Below are positions 29,101 through 37,588 of a DNA stretch of 64,000 bases, piece by piece. This DNA is from an uncultured Granulosicoccaceae bacterium. GTDB lineage: Bacteria > Pseudomonadota > Gammaproteobacteria > Granulosicoccales > Granulosicoccaceae. Within the stretch, counting starts at the first letter, position 1. The number at the start of each line of letters is the position of its first letter. Both the position numbers and the translations under genes were made by a program. The notes beneath the pieces were generated by a model that saw nothing but the letters and a program-made list of their open reading frames with translations, ran no database searches and had not been told where the DNA came from. Location of the stretch: positions 1 through 64,000 of the forward strand of contig CALHCI010000038.1 of NCBI GenBank assembly GCA_937931165.1, written 5' to 3'.

Positions 29101-30809
29101 ATGATATCACCGCTGCTGATCTGGGCCTGTCACTGAACGATGAAGACGAAAGAGAAGCATTGCTTGAGTGGGCCCGCGGTTATGACATTGCTGACGAGGA
29201 CGCAGACTCGCAAACCTCTGACTCGCGATACTACCTGGGCGATCCATTGCATTCAAAGCCCGTCATCGTGACCTATGGTGGTACGACCGCAGAACCGGAT
29301 TCACTTATTTTCTTTGGCACCAATGAGGGTTTTTTACACGCCATTAACACGGATACAGGCGATGAAGAGTTCGCGTTTATTCCGACCGAGTTACTACCGA
29401 ACCTGAAACCACAGTTCGAAAATTCACCCAGTGCCAATAAGGTCTATGGGATTGATGGTGCGTTGTCTCTTTGGAAAAAAGATATCAACAAAAACGGATC
29501 TGTCGATGGTGATGATCATGTCTATCTCTACACAGGCATGCGAAGAGGTGGCAACAGCTATTACTCGCTGGATGTGACCGATAAAGAATCTCCAGAATTT
29601 AAATGGCAGATTGACGGAGGCCCCGGTGGTACAGACGGTTTCTCTGAACTGGCGCAAACCTGGTCTCAGATGGTTCCAGCCACCATTAAATACGGCACCA
29701 CTACCAAGAAGGTTGTTATTTTCGGTGGAGGCTACGACGTATCGCAGGACGACAAGTTAACGCGCTCCGAAGACTCGGTAGGTCGTGCGATCTATATCGT
29801 CGATGCATCATCAGGCAGCCTGTTGTGGAGTGGTGGTGCAGGAGACGGTGACGAAACCGTAAAGTTCGAAGAGATGATTTACAGCATGCCTGCTACACCA
29901 AAGATTATTGATATCGATGGAGATGGCGCTGTAGAACAGATATACATCGGTGATATGGGCGGCAGAGTCTGGCGCTTCGACATCGATGTAACTTCTGATG
30001 ATCTCGATATCACCGGTGGCATTATCGCTGATCTTGGACAAGACGGTGTACTGGCCGATGCCCGACGTTTTTACCACACGCCGGATATCTCACTTTCGCG
30101 TCACAATGGTGAACTACTCGTGAATATTGCGATAGGTTCCGGTTTCCAGGCGCATCCACTAGACACTGCAATCGAAGACAGATTTTATCTGCTTCGATAT
30201 CCATACGAATTTGAAGGCAATGACAAATACGGCATGTTTGATGACAGCGTCACCGCTTCAGCCACTGGACTGCTGACCAACTCATCAGGTTATCGACCCA
30301 TCACTGAAAGTGACTTGTTCGACGCGACTGACAATATTATTGGTGATGGTACCGGTGAGCAAATCAAAGCAGCAAGGCAACAATTGGCAAATGCCGAAGG
30401 CTGGTTTATCAAGATGGAGCAAAGCGGTGAAAAAATTCTTGGCTCGTCGGTCACTTTTGACAATACCGTGATGTTTGCGAGTTATATACCCGACGGCACG
30501 ATATCCGGTTGTTCACCCCAGATAGGCAGCGGCGTGTTCTGGGCAGTTAGTCTGTGGGATGCGACACCGACAGAAGAATTCGATGACGACGAGTCAAAGC
30601 TCAGCAAAACTGATCGCAACAAACCCATTCCGGGCGCAGGCTTGCCGCCACCGCCGCAAACACTGATTCTGCAAACCACTGACGACGAAGAGGATCCGGT
30701 TCCGGGTGACGTACAGATCGTCACGGTGTCAGGTGGCAACACACTGTTGACGCATGACGGTCGAGCGCTAATCGAAAGAGTGTACTGGTCAGAGTATCCT
30801 AACTTTTAG
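26103..30809 (+). CDS. pilY1: PilY1-type pilus tip adhesin / assembly protein
   Basis: 1568-residue exported protein; signal peptide residues 1-27. A vWA domain starts with the MIDAS motif DGSGS (about 51) but is interrupted: residues about 160-655 hold a PA14-like sugar-binding module (about 170-305) and two related beta-sandwich modules (about 310-455 and 495-650, each with NAWVGLRF- or YVSGFRF-type starts). The vWA resumes with TPTVGAML (about 680) and LLTDGEPN (about 775). A C-terminal PilC/PilY1 beta-propeller (about 885-1500) contains a calcium loop D-I-N-K-N-G-S-V-D-G-D-D near 1127 and DIDGDGAV near 1275. PilY1 promotes pilus extension, adhesion and surface sensing. Minor pilin genes, the usual neighbours, are absent here. 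Confidence 0.93.
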   Translation: MLEQISKLRCIGYFFILTLLCGNPLWADDTEIFFSRASSADIQPNVLFILDGSGSMSWYDCANGSVRSSSCDDGTPNGTTTRLARLKDSLKTVLNNTSNINVGLMRFSHSSSGGRITYPIRNIDQQMCNGVPCSDDSTFTAQSRSRASEDDAAELANGDVNISESTIALTTRVAASTKPVSYEYFEGNWNKLPDFNTLTPVETGTIDNFSIDPATANNHFGFRQQATLEITTAGEYTFYTRSDDGSQLFINDQMIVDNDDLHGMRERSGKITLQPGEYPIIVTYFEKTGGAGLEVMWEGPNFSKRSIDSFVTPAAGENAWVGLRFPDLQIPQGATITDARLDVSSASDSLSTTNLVIHAEDTENSAPFAGDTNNISQRNRSYTSVNWNAIPEWDDDGNYETPDLSSLLQLVVNKPGWCGGNAMGLIIKGSGERLIDAYDGGSGTSPKLRVSYTLDNIPATGGCTTSTFVTRIADPKDDATELIYDNNSYGTGLNYAVAPVAKATYQSYGYVSGFRFREINVPKDAEIVDATLSLTTKNYGWYSSYPSLTLTAHDDANPASLQARTNNLTGRPRTSSVSWDNITSDSDVEVTSPSVKDIVQDLVEKSDWAIGNPMVFLLEEDGSGGHNFLSYDGAPSKAAQLKITFKSNIQNTLDTITGPVTDVRSEIIAEIDSMVANHGTPTVGAMLEARRYFAGDQVKYGLNRYANYTSTSSTGRYSRVSTPDSYTGGTVVRDASCNINAPDGRYCASEHITGSPTYISPFTHECQSNHIVLLTDGEPNADSTAASEVMALTGGGCVDEPGGYGTCGEEIASYLSNYDQHSHSGDQTITTHTIGFNFTTQWLKDVASEGGGGYYTADTASQLSAALANIIDSVQDDGTTFVAPGATVDHFSKISHRNDIYLALFQPKSGPRWVGNLKRYDFSGKPAVLHDANDNPAIDPETGQFYNEAKSIWSATADGNHVPAGGAASRLVPGDRKLYTYTGTSSYLTADSNKFDESNDDITAADLGLSLNDEDEREALLEWARGYDIADEDADSQTSDSRYYLGDPLHSKPVIVTYGGTTAEPDSLIFFGTNEGFLHAINTDTGDEEFAFIPTELLPNLKPQFENSPSANKVYGIDGALSLWKKDINKNGSVDGDDHVYLYTGMRRGGNSYYSLDVTDKESPEFKWQIDGGPGGTDGFSELAQTWSQMVPATIKYGTTTKKVVIFGGGYDVSQDDKLTRSEDSVGRAIYIVDASSGSLLWSGGAGDGDETVKFEEMIYSMPATPKIIDIDGDGAVEQIYIGDMGGRVWRFDIDVTSDDLDITGGIIADLGQDGVLADARRFYHTPDISLSRHNGELLVNIAIGSGFQAHPLDTAIEDRFYLLRYPYEFEGNDKYGMFDDSVTASATGLLTNSSGYRPITESDLFDATDNIIGDGTGEQIKAARQQLANAEGWFIKMEQSGEKILGSSVTFDNTVMFASYIPDGTISGCSPQIGSGVFWAVSLWDATPTEEFDDDESKLSKTDRNKPIPGAGLPPPPQTLILQTTDDEEDPVPGDVQIVTVSGGNTLLTHDGRALIERVYWSEYPNF

Positions 30810-31404
30810 TCACACTCTGCTGAAACGAAGAAAGCAACGCCGCACCATCGGCCGGAGTAACCGGACTGATGGTGCGGCTTTCAGGGTTAACACAAATTGC
30901 CTGCAATTCGTCCGGCTGCATACTGGCGATTCCCTTGTAGTAGCTGATCTGTAACTCATCACCTCCACCTGCCTGCATCGATTGCAACTGCGACTGACTC
31001 CAGGCGAATCGCCGCGATCCACCAGCACCGTTGATTTTGTAAAGTGGCGGCTGAATAACAAATAGCCGCTGTTGTTCGAGTAAGGCTGGATAATGCAGAC
31101 TGAAAAACATCATCAATAACGTTCTGGCATGGATGCCGTCGGCATCCGCATCACAAAGCAGTAATACACGCGCATAGCGTATTTTAGTATCAGTGATTTC
31201 AATCGCTTTCTGCAGCGATTGAATATGCGGATTTTTAAATATTCTGGTTTTGTTTGAAGGTCGTGCAGGATTTGGAATCTTACCCTGCATTGCAATAACC
31301 GCCTGAGTCCGTCTGTTTCTTATCTGACGAAGCGCGTTCCCCGCATCCCGACCCTCGACGACAAATATTTCACCGTGACCAGGCTCATCGCATTCCAGCA
31401 ACAT
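30799..31404 (-). CDS. Stand-alone TOPRIM protein (GyrB/ParE C-terminal half)
   Basis: 201-residue protein matching only the TOPRIM and tail region of type IIA topoisomerase B subunits. The TOPRIM glutamate is in FVVEGRDAG and the metal-binding acids in LLLCDADADG; downstream are PPLYKI and SYYKGIASMQPDEL then NPESRT, all standard GyrB landmarks. The ATPase and transducer domains are absent, and the ATG falls just before the TOPRIM, so this is an isolated module and not a recent break. It could act with a GyrA/ParC subunit, as an inhibitor, or as a nuclease; function unknown. It overlaps the pilY1 stop by 11 bp tail to tail and lies 41 bp after the ProQ gene. Confidence 0.85.
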   Translation of the reverse strand: MLLECDEPGHGEIFVVEGRDAGNALRQIRNRRTQAVIAMQGKIPNPARPSNKTRIFKNPHIQSLQKAIEITDTKIRYARVLLLCDADADGIHARTLLMMFFSLHYPALLEQQRLFVIQPPLYKINGAGGSRRFAWSQSQLQSMQAGGGDELQISYYKGIASMQPDELQAICVNPESRTISPVTPADGAALLSSFQQSVTKS

Positions 31405-31445
31405 AGTGCTCTGCTGCGCTACTATCAGGCACGAACAACCACTAC

Positions 31446-31979
31446 TTAACTTGCGAGTTCTACTTCAGTTGTTGAAGGTTCTACGACTCTGCGGCGACGC
31501 TGTTTATATCGAATAACAGGCACACTACCAGAGGCCTTGCCGGGCGAATCCTCAACTGGCCGGCTATTCAAACGTCTTGATGGCGCGGCAGGTGCCTTGG
31601 CGCGGCGCGCGGCTCGCTCGGCTTGTTTCTTCGCTTTACGTGCACGTTGCGCTTCTTTCTGCTTTGCACGCAATACTTCCCGTGCCCACTTGCGATGTTC
31701 CGCATTGATGGGTTCGACTTGCTCTCCGTTAAGATCAAACCGGTGGGAATACTTTAGCATTCCATACAGATATCCATGACTCGACATATGCCGTTTGAGC
31801 GCTTCGTCGAGCGCGCGCCGTGACAGATCAGGGTTATCTGAACGGTAGTTTAATATCTCTTTGTGTATATCAAGCGTTAATGGCTTGCGATCAGGACCGG
31901 CATTAAATACCGCCGGCCAACGCTGAATCAGCCATTCCTGTACACCTTTAACCTTTTTTGCAGACCACTTCTTATTCAT
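31446..31979 (-). CDS. ProQ/FinO-family RNA chaperone
   Basis: 177-residue RNA-binding protein. Residues about 10-100 match the FinO/ProQ domain (WPAVFNAG, PLTLDIHKEIL, YLYGMLKYSHRFDLNG). Residues 105-177 are a basic, coiled, alanine-rich tail without the Tudor-like domain of E. coli ProQ, closer to the shorter ProQ-like proteins. Such proteins bind structured small RNAs and mRNA 3' ends. It is followed on the same strand by the TOPRIM gene. Confidence 0.88.
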   Translation of the reverse strand: MNKKWSAKKVKGVQEWLIQRWPAVFNAGPDRKPLTLDIHKEILNYRSDNPDLSRRALDEALKRHMSSHGYLYGMLKYSHRFDLNGEQVEPINAEHRKWAREVLRAKQKEAQRARKAKKQAERAARRAKAPAAPSRRLNSRPVEDSPGKASGSVPVIRYKQRRRRVVEPSTTEVELAS

Positions 31980-32374
31980 AACCTTTCCGATAAGTACGCT
32001 CCAGATACGTACCCGTCGACGCTCTCGTGCGGAGTAGAGTTAACATTTTGATTCTCCTCACTATACAGCGCAGAATGGGATCACATTGCAAAACAATGTC
32101 GATCTAAAACCAAATTGCGCTTTTACACGGGTTAACGAGATTTCGTTCTTCCCAGCGCGACGCGGATTCTAACTGTAGACTACCTAAATAAATAGTCCAG
32201 AGTTTCCTGTAACCGTCGTCGGCTTGTAGTTTAATGCGCCATGCATGCGCACACGCGACAGCTTTCACAATTGTAAAGATTTCTTCGCATAAATTAGCAA
32301 CGATGTGTAGCAAGGCACTCACTAATCAACTTGGTTCGGTTAGTGTTTCGGCCCCGCTAAACCGCAGATTTATT
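31980..32374. other. Divergent spacer between the ProQ-family and DUF882 genes
   Basis: About 395 bp between two divergent genes, presumably with promoters for both. A 72-codon minus-strand frame (32104-32322) and a 47-codon extension of the DUF882 frame are open here but have no ribosome binding site or family match. Confidence 0.4.
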
Positions 32375-32926
32375 ATGCGACGCATTTCCCGATTCAACCA
32401 ACAACGACGCGACTTATTGCTCGGCGCACTTGCCGGTAGCATGGTGCCATTAAGCCACGCCATAGCCAACACAACCAGCTATCCTGAACTAAGACTGAAA
32501 CTCTATAATCTGCATACCACAGAAAAGATTGATACGGTGTTCTGGCAAGAAGGTGAATTCAACCTGGACGCGCTGGCGGACTTAAACCATCTGCTTAGAG
32601 ATCATCGTACAGGTGAAGCAAAAAGCATCGATCCGAAATTGTTCTCTGTACTTTATCTCCTCAATAAGAAAGTTAGCAACGACAATGCTATCAGTGTGAT
32701 CTCCGGTTACCGCTCAGCAGAGACTAATCGCAAGCTCGCCAAACAAAACTCCGGTGTCGCCTCGAACAGTTACCATATTAAAGGCCGGGCAATAGATATT
32801 CGAATTCCTGGACGTGATACAAAAGAACTGCGCGAGGCTGGTCTCAGGTTACGTGTCGGCGGTGTCGGATACTATGCACGTTCAAACTTTGCACATTTCG
32901 ATACCGGCCCGTTTAGAACCTGGTAA
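32375..32926 (+). CDS. DUF882/YcbK family Tat-exported peptidase (MepK-like)
   Basis: 183-residue protein. The start at 32375 places a twin-arginine signal (MRRISRF then RRDLLLGALAG) at the N-terminus. The peptidase M15-like fold keeps the zinc ligands: His and Asp in SYHIKGRAIDIR and His in AHFDTGP, with the SGYRSAETN segment before. E. coli MepK cleaves meso-DAP crosslinks in peptidoglycan; the same role in wall growth is likely. The frame is open 47 codons further upstream but the Tat signal fixes the start. Confidence 0.88.
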   Translation: MRRISRFNQQRRDLLLGALAGSMVPLSHAIANTTSYPELRLKLYNLHTTEKIDTVFWQEGEFNLDALADLNHLLRDHRTGEAKSIDPKLFSVLYLLNKKVSNDNAISVISGYRSAETNRKLAKQNSGVASNSYHIKGRAIDIRIPGRDTKELREAGLRLRVGGVGYYARSNFAHFDTGPFRTW

Positions 32927-32932
32927 CGCGTT

Positions 32933-34225
32933 TTATATCAATGATGTCAGCAACAATAGTGGTATTGCTGCAAAAAACATCACTGCAACATAAGGCCAGT
33001 TCCACATTGCCCCTTTCCAGCTATTGATACCATACCTGCCCTGAAAGACGAGATGGGTACCGGACAAGGGGCTTGCGCTTGTGCCAAGGCTCCAGGCAAA
33101 TAAATACGTCACAGCAAGTAGATGAACATCAGGATTCATCGTCAACAACAACGGGGATAAACCGGCCACCGTTACCACAGGATGTATTCCCACAATTCCG
33201 GCAATGATCATCAACGCCAACAACAATGTCGCCTGCAGCGGTCCAAAACTGATTGCCGGTAACAACCAGTTACTGCTGCCAAGATAACTGGCAAGCCCCT
33301 GCGCCAATACACCAGCCACCAGAAACAACAGCAACTCGCTCCCCATACGGGGCAGCTGGTTGTTAACATGTTGCTTTAACACAGTCAGTCCCCGGGTGCG
33401 TAAGGTAATCAACAACACACTAATCGTAAGCATAAGCGCGCCCAGCGATATACAAGTCAGGATTGACCACTGCGGCAACAACGTGGTTAAGCTGATAACC
33501 AGTACTGAAAGCGCAAGCGGCACCCACAAACTGGTGAACTGAACCGGGCAACCATGAAAGCGCAACACCTCATCACGATTAAACCACCAGGCCTGAGCAA
33601 CTACCACAGCAAAACCAATAACCGCAAACGGAAAACAGATCATCATCACACGACCCAGACTAAATTCCGGCACGTAAAGCAACACTGCAGCCATACCACC
33701 GAAAAAAGGTGACCAGGCAGAACAACCGGAAAAAATGCGGGTAAACGAACTTGATGCAAGCTTGCCCAGTCGGTTCTCGGCATACAACCTGTCGGCAAAA
33801 AAAATCGGCGCAGATATATTGATCACTGAGCCAAAAACACTTAAACCGAATAACGTTTTAAAAAAAGCTGATGCTCCAACCGGTGTTGATTGTGTCGATT
33901 GACCGGATAACGCAATCAAGCGCAGAAACCCAACCGAGGCAATCATTGCTACCAGTGCTGCATTTTTACTGACAGCAGAGATAATGTCGATTTGCGAGCC
34001 AGTACGCCACGCCAGCGCTAACAGACATAATCCAGCGACGCCAATGACACCAGCCTGAAGCTGTTGAAAGCGGTTAACACGAATGACTAAAAGCGCCGCT
34101 GCTACCCAACTGCAAACTCCCGCCAGCAAGTAAAATCCGCCGCGCAGGGATTCACCGGCAATGTCACTGAGCAGGCTCGCACACGTCATCAGCAACAACA
34201 GCAAACCCGCAGCTTTATCTCTCAT
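32933..34225 (-). CDS. Multi-pass permease of the ion-transporter (IT) type
   Basis: 430-residue membrane protein with about eleven to twelve hydrophobic segments and two halves separated by a charged loop near residue 280. The pattern (GSVINISAPIFFADR in the first half, SLGTSASPLSGTHLVFQGRYG in the second) resembles DcuC/NhaD/ArsB-like permeases of the IT superfamily. I cannot name a substrate. It is convergent with the DUF882 gene, with 6 bp between stops. Confidence 0.7.
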   Translation of the reverse strand: MRDKAAGLLLLLMTCASLLSDIAGESLRGGFYLLAGVCSWVAAALLVIRVNRFQQLQAGVIGVAGLCLLALAWRTGSQIDIISAVSKNAALVAMIASVGFLRLIALSGQSTQSTPVGASAFFKTLFGLSVFGSVINISAPIFFADRLYAENRLGKLASSSFTRIFSGCSAWSPFFGGMAAVLLYVPEFSLGRVMMICFPFAVIGFAVVVAQAWWFNRDEVLRFHGCPVQFTSLWVPLALSVLVISLTTLLPQWSILTCISLGALMLTISVLLITLRTRGLTVLKQHVNNQLPRMGSELLLFLVAGVLAQGLASYLGSSNWLLPAISFGPLQATLLLALMIIAGIVGIHPVVTVAGLSPLLLTMNPDVHLLAVTYLFAWSLGTSASPLSGTHLVFQGRYGINSWKGAMWNWPYVAVMFFAAIPLLLLTSLI

Positions 34226-34376
34226 AGCGAGCCAGCCACGATGTTGCTCAGGTTATGCATTCCCAATCAGCACAACACGGCCAATACAACTCGACCAGTA
34301 CAAACCGGGGAGTACAACCCGGGGAATAGCTCTTGCCAACTGTCCATAGCCAGTGAACTGAACGGTGATAGCTGCT

Positions 34377-35087
34377 TCACCCCGGCTGTTTATAGCCGGT
34401 TTTGATAGACTGATATTCTTCTACCAGCGCGGTCATGACTTCTTCCTCATAAGGGCGCAGCCCACCCAACACCATCTGCTTCTGACCGGTACCGATTTGC
34501 ACATCCGCAGCCTTAATTGCAAAGTTAAGATTGACGGTTGCCTTCTTACCTTCACTGATGAGATCAGCACCTGAGAATTCCAGGGTTACATCGGTGCCCG
34601 GCAGCGACTCCATCGACAACTGCATGTTCCGATAAATCACCAGTGGTCGCGCCGGATTGATCATCACTTTGTGCTGCCGCATAAGATCGACCAGCAAATA
34701 CGGAAACGTCTGACCGGAAAACTGCACATAAGCCTGCGTCAGGCCACTAACCAGAGACGCATCGGTTGAAGGCTGCCCGGCACTGATCACAGTCAGGTAT
34801 TCACGATTGCTGTCGTCAGATAATACGGTTTTATCACCAGACGCCTGTTCGGTAAGTCGAACACCGGAGTCCACCATATTCTGAAAATCGAAATGCATCG
34901 ACTCAAACACACCATGACGGTGTAAAAAAACCGCGAACAACAGATCTCCGGGCACACAAAAACGTCTGGCGTCCGGATCGTGCAGAGGATTAAAGTCCCC
35001 CGCGACAGACTTGGCAAAGTCACTGGACTGTTGTCGGGAGAACTCAATTCCACCGTCAGATTCCTGAAAGTAGCTTTCAAGCTTCAA
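34377..35087 (-). CDS. DUF3581 family protein
   Basis: 236-residue soluble protein with the DUF3581 signature near the N-terminus (FAKSVAGDFNPLHDPDARRFCVPGDLL), reminiscent of hot-dog fold MaoC-type hydratases by the D-F-N-P-x-H element. Function is unknown; it is common in marine Gammaproteobacteria. The start is TTG with GAGGGTG six bases upstream. Confidence 0.8.
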   Translation of the reverse strand: MKLESYFQESDGGIEFSRQQSSDFAKSVAGDFNPLHDPDARRFCVPGDLLFAVFLHRHGVFESMHFDFQNMVDSGVRLTEQASGDKTVLSDDSNREYLTVISAGQPSTDASLVSGLTQAYVQFSGQTFPYLLVDLMRQHKVMINPARPLVIYRNMQLSMESLPGTDVTLEFSGADLISEGKKATVNLNFAIKAADVQIGTGQKQMVLGGLRPYEEEVMTALVEEYQSIKTGYKQPG

Positions 35088-35277
35088 TATTTCACCCTCG
35101 GTCGTATAAACAAAACATCAATATTACTGTACCTGCCGGTTTGGTTCATCGAAATCATCAACCTGCAAAATCTCTGATAATCACCCGATAACAGGCTATA
35201 CCAATAAAAATTCAGACATTTGTTAGAATATCGTGATGCGGTATTCAGCCGATAGGTTAGTATTTGCCGTGTAAATC

Positions 35278-35294
35278 AAGAGGATTCTGTCATC
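35278..35294 (+). promoter_or_regulatory. Ribosome binding site before an apparent ATC start
   Basis: AAGAGGA (35278-35284) lies seven bases before ATC at 35292. In frame between the stop TAG at 35253-35255 and GTG at 35346 there is no ATG, GTG or TTG, yet the receiver domain is coded from 35301. The site therefore points to ATC as the start codon. Confidence 0.6.
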
Positions 35295-35993
35295 TCACAG
35301 CGTAAAATACTTCTGGTCGAAGACGACCCGGATCTCGCCGAACTGGTGAGCCTGCAATTGCAGGACATCATGTGCGAGTGTGTACACATCAGTAACGGTC
35401 GTGAGGCGCTCGAGCGCGCCACAGAAGATCAGTTCGACATGCTGATTCTGGACATCATGCTGCCCGAGGTCGACGGTCTCGAGATCTGCCGGACCGTCAG
35501 AGGCACTAACCCGCATATACCCATATTAATGCTCACCGCAAAGTCATCAGAGATTGATCGTGTACTCGGCCTCGAACTGGGTGCTGACGACTACATGACC
35601 AAGCCGTTCAGCACCCTTGAGCTGGTAGCACGGGTAAAGGCACTGTTGCGTCGTGCGCGTATCTCTGAAGAAAACACAGATACCGAAAAAAATATTCAGT
35701 TTAAAGCGCTAAACATTGACATAGACAATCGCCGCGTCTTTATTAACGAAGAAGAAGTCGAGCTCACCCCCAAAGAGTTTGATCTGCTGCACTACTTCGC
35801 GATCAATCCGGGTCGTGTATTTTCACGCATGCAGTTACTCGACAAAGTATGGGGTTATAGTTACGAAGGCTATCACCACACGGTCAACTCCCACATCAAC
35901 CGACTCCGAACTAAAGTAGAAAAAAACCCGCAAGAGCCGGAGTATATTCTGACCCGGTGGGGTGTCGGCTACGAATTCGCAAAACGCGACTGA
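35292..35993 (+). CDS. OmpR-family response regulator with non-canonical start
   Basis: 233 residues if it starts at ATC 35292, the normal family length. Receiver: acidic pocket VEDDPDL, phospho-acceptor Asp54 in LILDIMLP, Thr/Lys in LTAKS and MTKPF. C-terminal winged helix (about 130-230) with LTPKEFDLL and the RWGVGYEF wing. The first standard start, GTG 35346, would remove beta-strand 1 and the acidic pocket. It is followed 10 bp later by its histidine kinase. Target genes are unknown. Confidence 0.88.
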   Translation: MSQRKILLVEDDPDLAELVSLQLQDIMCECVHISNGREALERATEDQFDMLILDIMLPEVDGLEICRTVRGTNPHIPILMLTAKSSEIDRVLGLELGADDYMTKPFSTLELVARVKALLRRARISEENTDTEKNIQFKALNIDIDNRRVFINEEEVELTPKEFDLLHYFAINPGRVFSRMQLLDKVWGYSYEGYHHTVNSHINRLRTKVEKNPQEPEYILTRWGVGYEFAKRD

Positions 35994-36003
35994 CGGATCC
36001 GGC

Positions 36004-37503
36004 ATGCTGTCTTTACGATCACTGTACGCAAAGCTCGCACTCACCCTGATTCTGCTGCTGTTCGTCACTGCCATTGTTTACTCAGCTATTTCGTATTCAC
36101 TGACACGTCAGGGAATCATGGGTGAGCTACAAAGAGAAAACGCTGACATTGCAGCCAATCTGGCTGCAGAAATTCCGCAAACCGTTGGTGGCGAGCTAGA
36201 CAGACAGTACACCGAACAGCTATTTCGATTGATGAAAATTGTCAATCCGGATGTGCAGCTTTATCTGTTAGACCCCAAAGGAAATATCAGCCACACTGCT
36301 TCGATAATCAACACCGAACTGGTTACCCGCAGTGTTAATCTTGAACCACTACAGCAGTTTCTTGATGGCAACCGATCTTTTCCATTGTTCGCTGACGACC
36401 CTCAGTCTGACAGTGAACCGGTGACTTTTTCCGTCGCAAGCCTTGCCGCCGGTGACAAACCACTGGGTTATTTGTATGTCACATTGCGCGGTGCAGAACA
36501 CGAGACTTATAACAGCGGCCGCCCTACCGATCTGATCTCAACCATTGGTATCTATGCGCTGATCGGCAGCTTGCTGGTGTCGCTGCTGGCCGGCTTGTTT
36601 ATCTTTCGCAGAATCACCTCACGCTTGCAAACGCTCAGTTGTCTGATCGACGACTTTCAGCAATCAGGTTACAGACAGTCGCAAAACTATCGCAATGCTG
36701 CAGCGGATTCCGGCAACGATGAGATATCGCGTCTTGGGCATAGCTATGACGCCATGGCCGGTCGCATTACCGAACAGTTTGATCTGCTGCAGGAGCAAGA
36801 CCAAAGCCGCCGCTCTTTTATAGCGAATATCTCGCATGATCTGCGCACCCCGCTGACTGCAACACAAGGCTACCTTGAAATGTTGTTGCATAAATACGAT
36901 GCGCTGAACGACGAACAAAGACAGAAGTATTTGAACGTCTCGCTTAAACACAGCAAACGGCTACAAAACCTGATATCCGATCTGTTTGAACTGGCCAAAC
37001 TCGATGACCGCGCCGAGCAACTCAACAGTGAGCTCTTCTCACTGAACGATATTGTCAGCGATGTGATTCAGGGCTACCAGCCACAGGCAAACAGCAAAAA
37101 TATTGACCTTAAGTACCAGACAGATGAGTCACGACTGCTGGTCAGAGGTGATCTCGCCATGATGGATCGAGCTGTCAGCAACTTGCTGGGCAACGCACTG
37201 CAATACACGCAGGAAGGCGGCTATATCAAAGTCAACGTGGCTGTATCGGGCACTGATAAAGTCTCGTTTGTGATTGAAGACAACGGCCCGGGCATCGACC
37301 CCGCGCAAATCGAAAACATATTCAAACGCTTCCATCGCGCCGACAACCAACACAATGAAGGCTCTAACGCCGGACTCGGGCTTGCTATCACACAGAGGAT
37401 AGTCGGTCTGCACGGCGGCAGCCTGACGGTAGAAAACACCGGCAACGGAACGCGCTTCAGCTTTGAATTGCCGAAAGCCAGTGACGAACGCAAAGCCGCT
37501 TAG
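36004..37503 (+). CDS. Sensor histidine kinase
   Basis: 499-residue inner-membrane kinase paired with the response regulator just upstream. Membrane helices at about 8-32 and 178-200 flank a periplasmic domain of about 145 residues; a HAMP linker (about 200-262) leads to HisKA with His278 in ISHDLRTP and an ATPase domain with N box (NLLGNALQYT), DNGPGI, and GLGLAI. I chose ATG 36004, since the frame upstream runs into the regulator. The periplasmic domain has no family I can name. Confidence 0.92.
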   Translation: MLSLRSLYAKLALTLILLLFVTAIVYSAISYSLTRQGIMGELQRENADIAANLAAEIPQTVGGELDRQYTEQLFRLMKIVNPDVQLYLLDPKGNISHTASIINTELVTRSVNLEPLQQFLDGNRSFPLFADDPQSDSEPVTFSVASLAAGDKPLGYLYVTLRGAEHETYNSGRPTDLISTIGIYALIGSLLVSLLAGLFIFRRITSRLQTLSCLIDDFQQSGYRQSQNYRNAAADSGNDEISRLGHSYDAMAGRITEQFDLLQEQDQSRRSFIANISHDLRTPLTATQGYLEMLLHKYDALNDEQRQKYLNVSLKHSKRLQNLISDLFELAKLDDRAEQLNSELFSLNDIVSDVIQGYQPQANSKNIDLKYQTDESRLLVRGDLAMMDRAVSNLLGNALQYTQEGGYIKVNVAVSGTDKVSFVIEDNGPGIDPAQIENIFKRFHRADNQHNEGSNAGLGLAITQRIVGLHGGSLTVENTGNGTRFSFELPKASDERKAA

Positions 37504-37527
37504 CAGTATAAAAACGTTTTGAAATAA

Positions 37528-37578
37528 ATGGTGGCCAGGGACGGAATCGAACCGCCGACACGGGGATTTTCAGTCCCC
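37528..37578. repeat. Island boundary: displaced 51-bp 3' part of tRNA-Phe
   Basis: Identical over 51 bp to 41607-41657, the 3' part of the intact tRNA-Phe gene (anticodon arm through CCA, plus one flanking base). Same orientation as the intact copy. This is the attachment-site copy at the far end of an integrated element. Confidence 0.95.
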
Positions 37579-37588
37579 ATAAACATAG

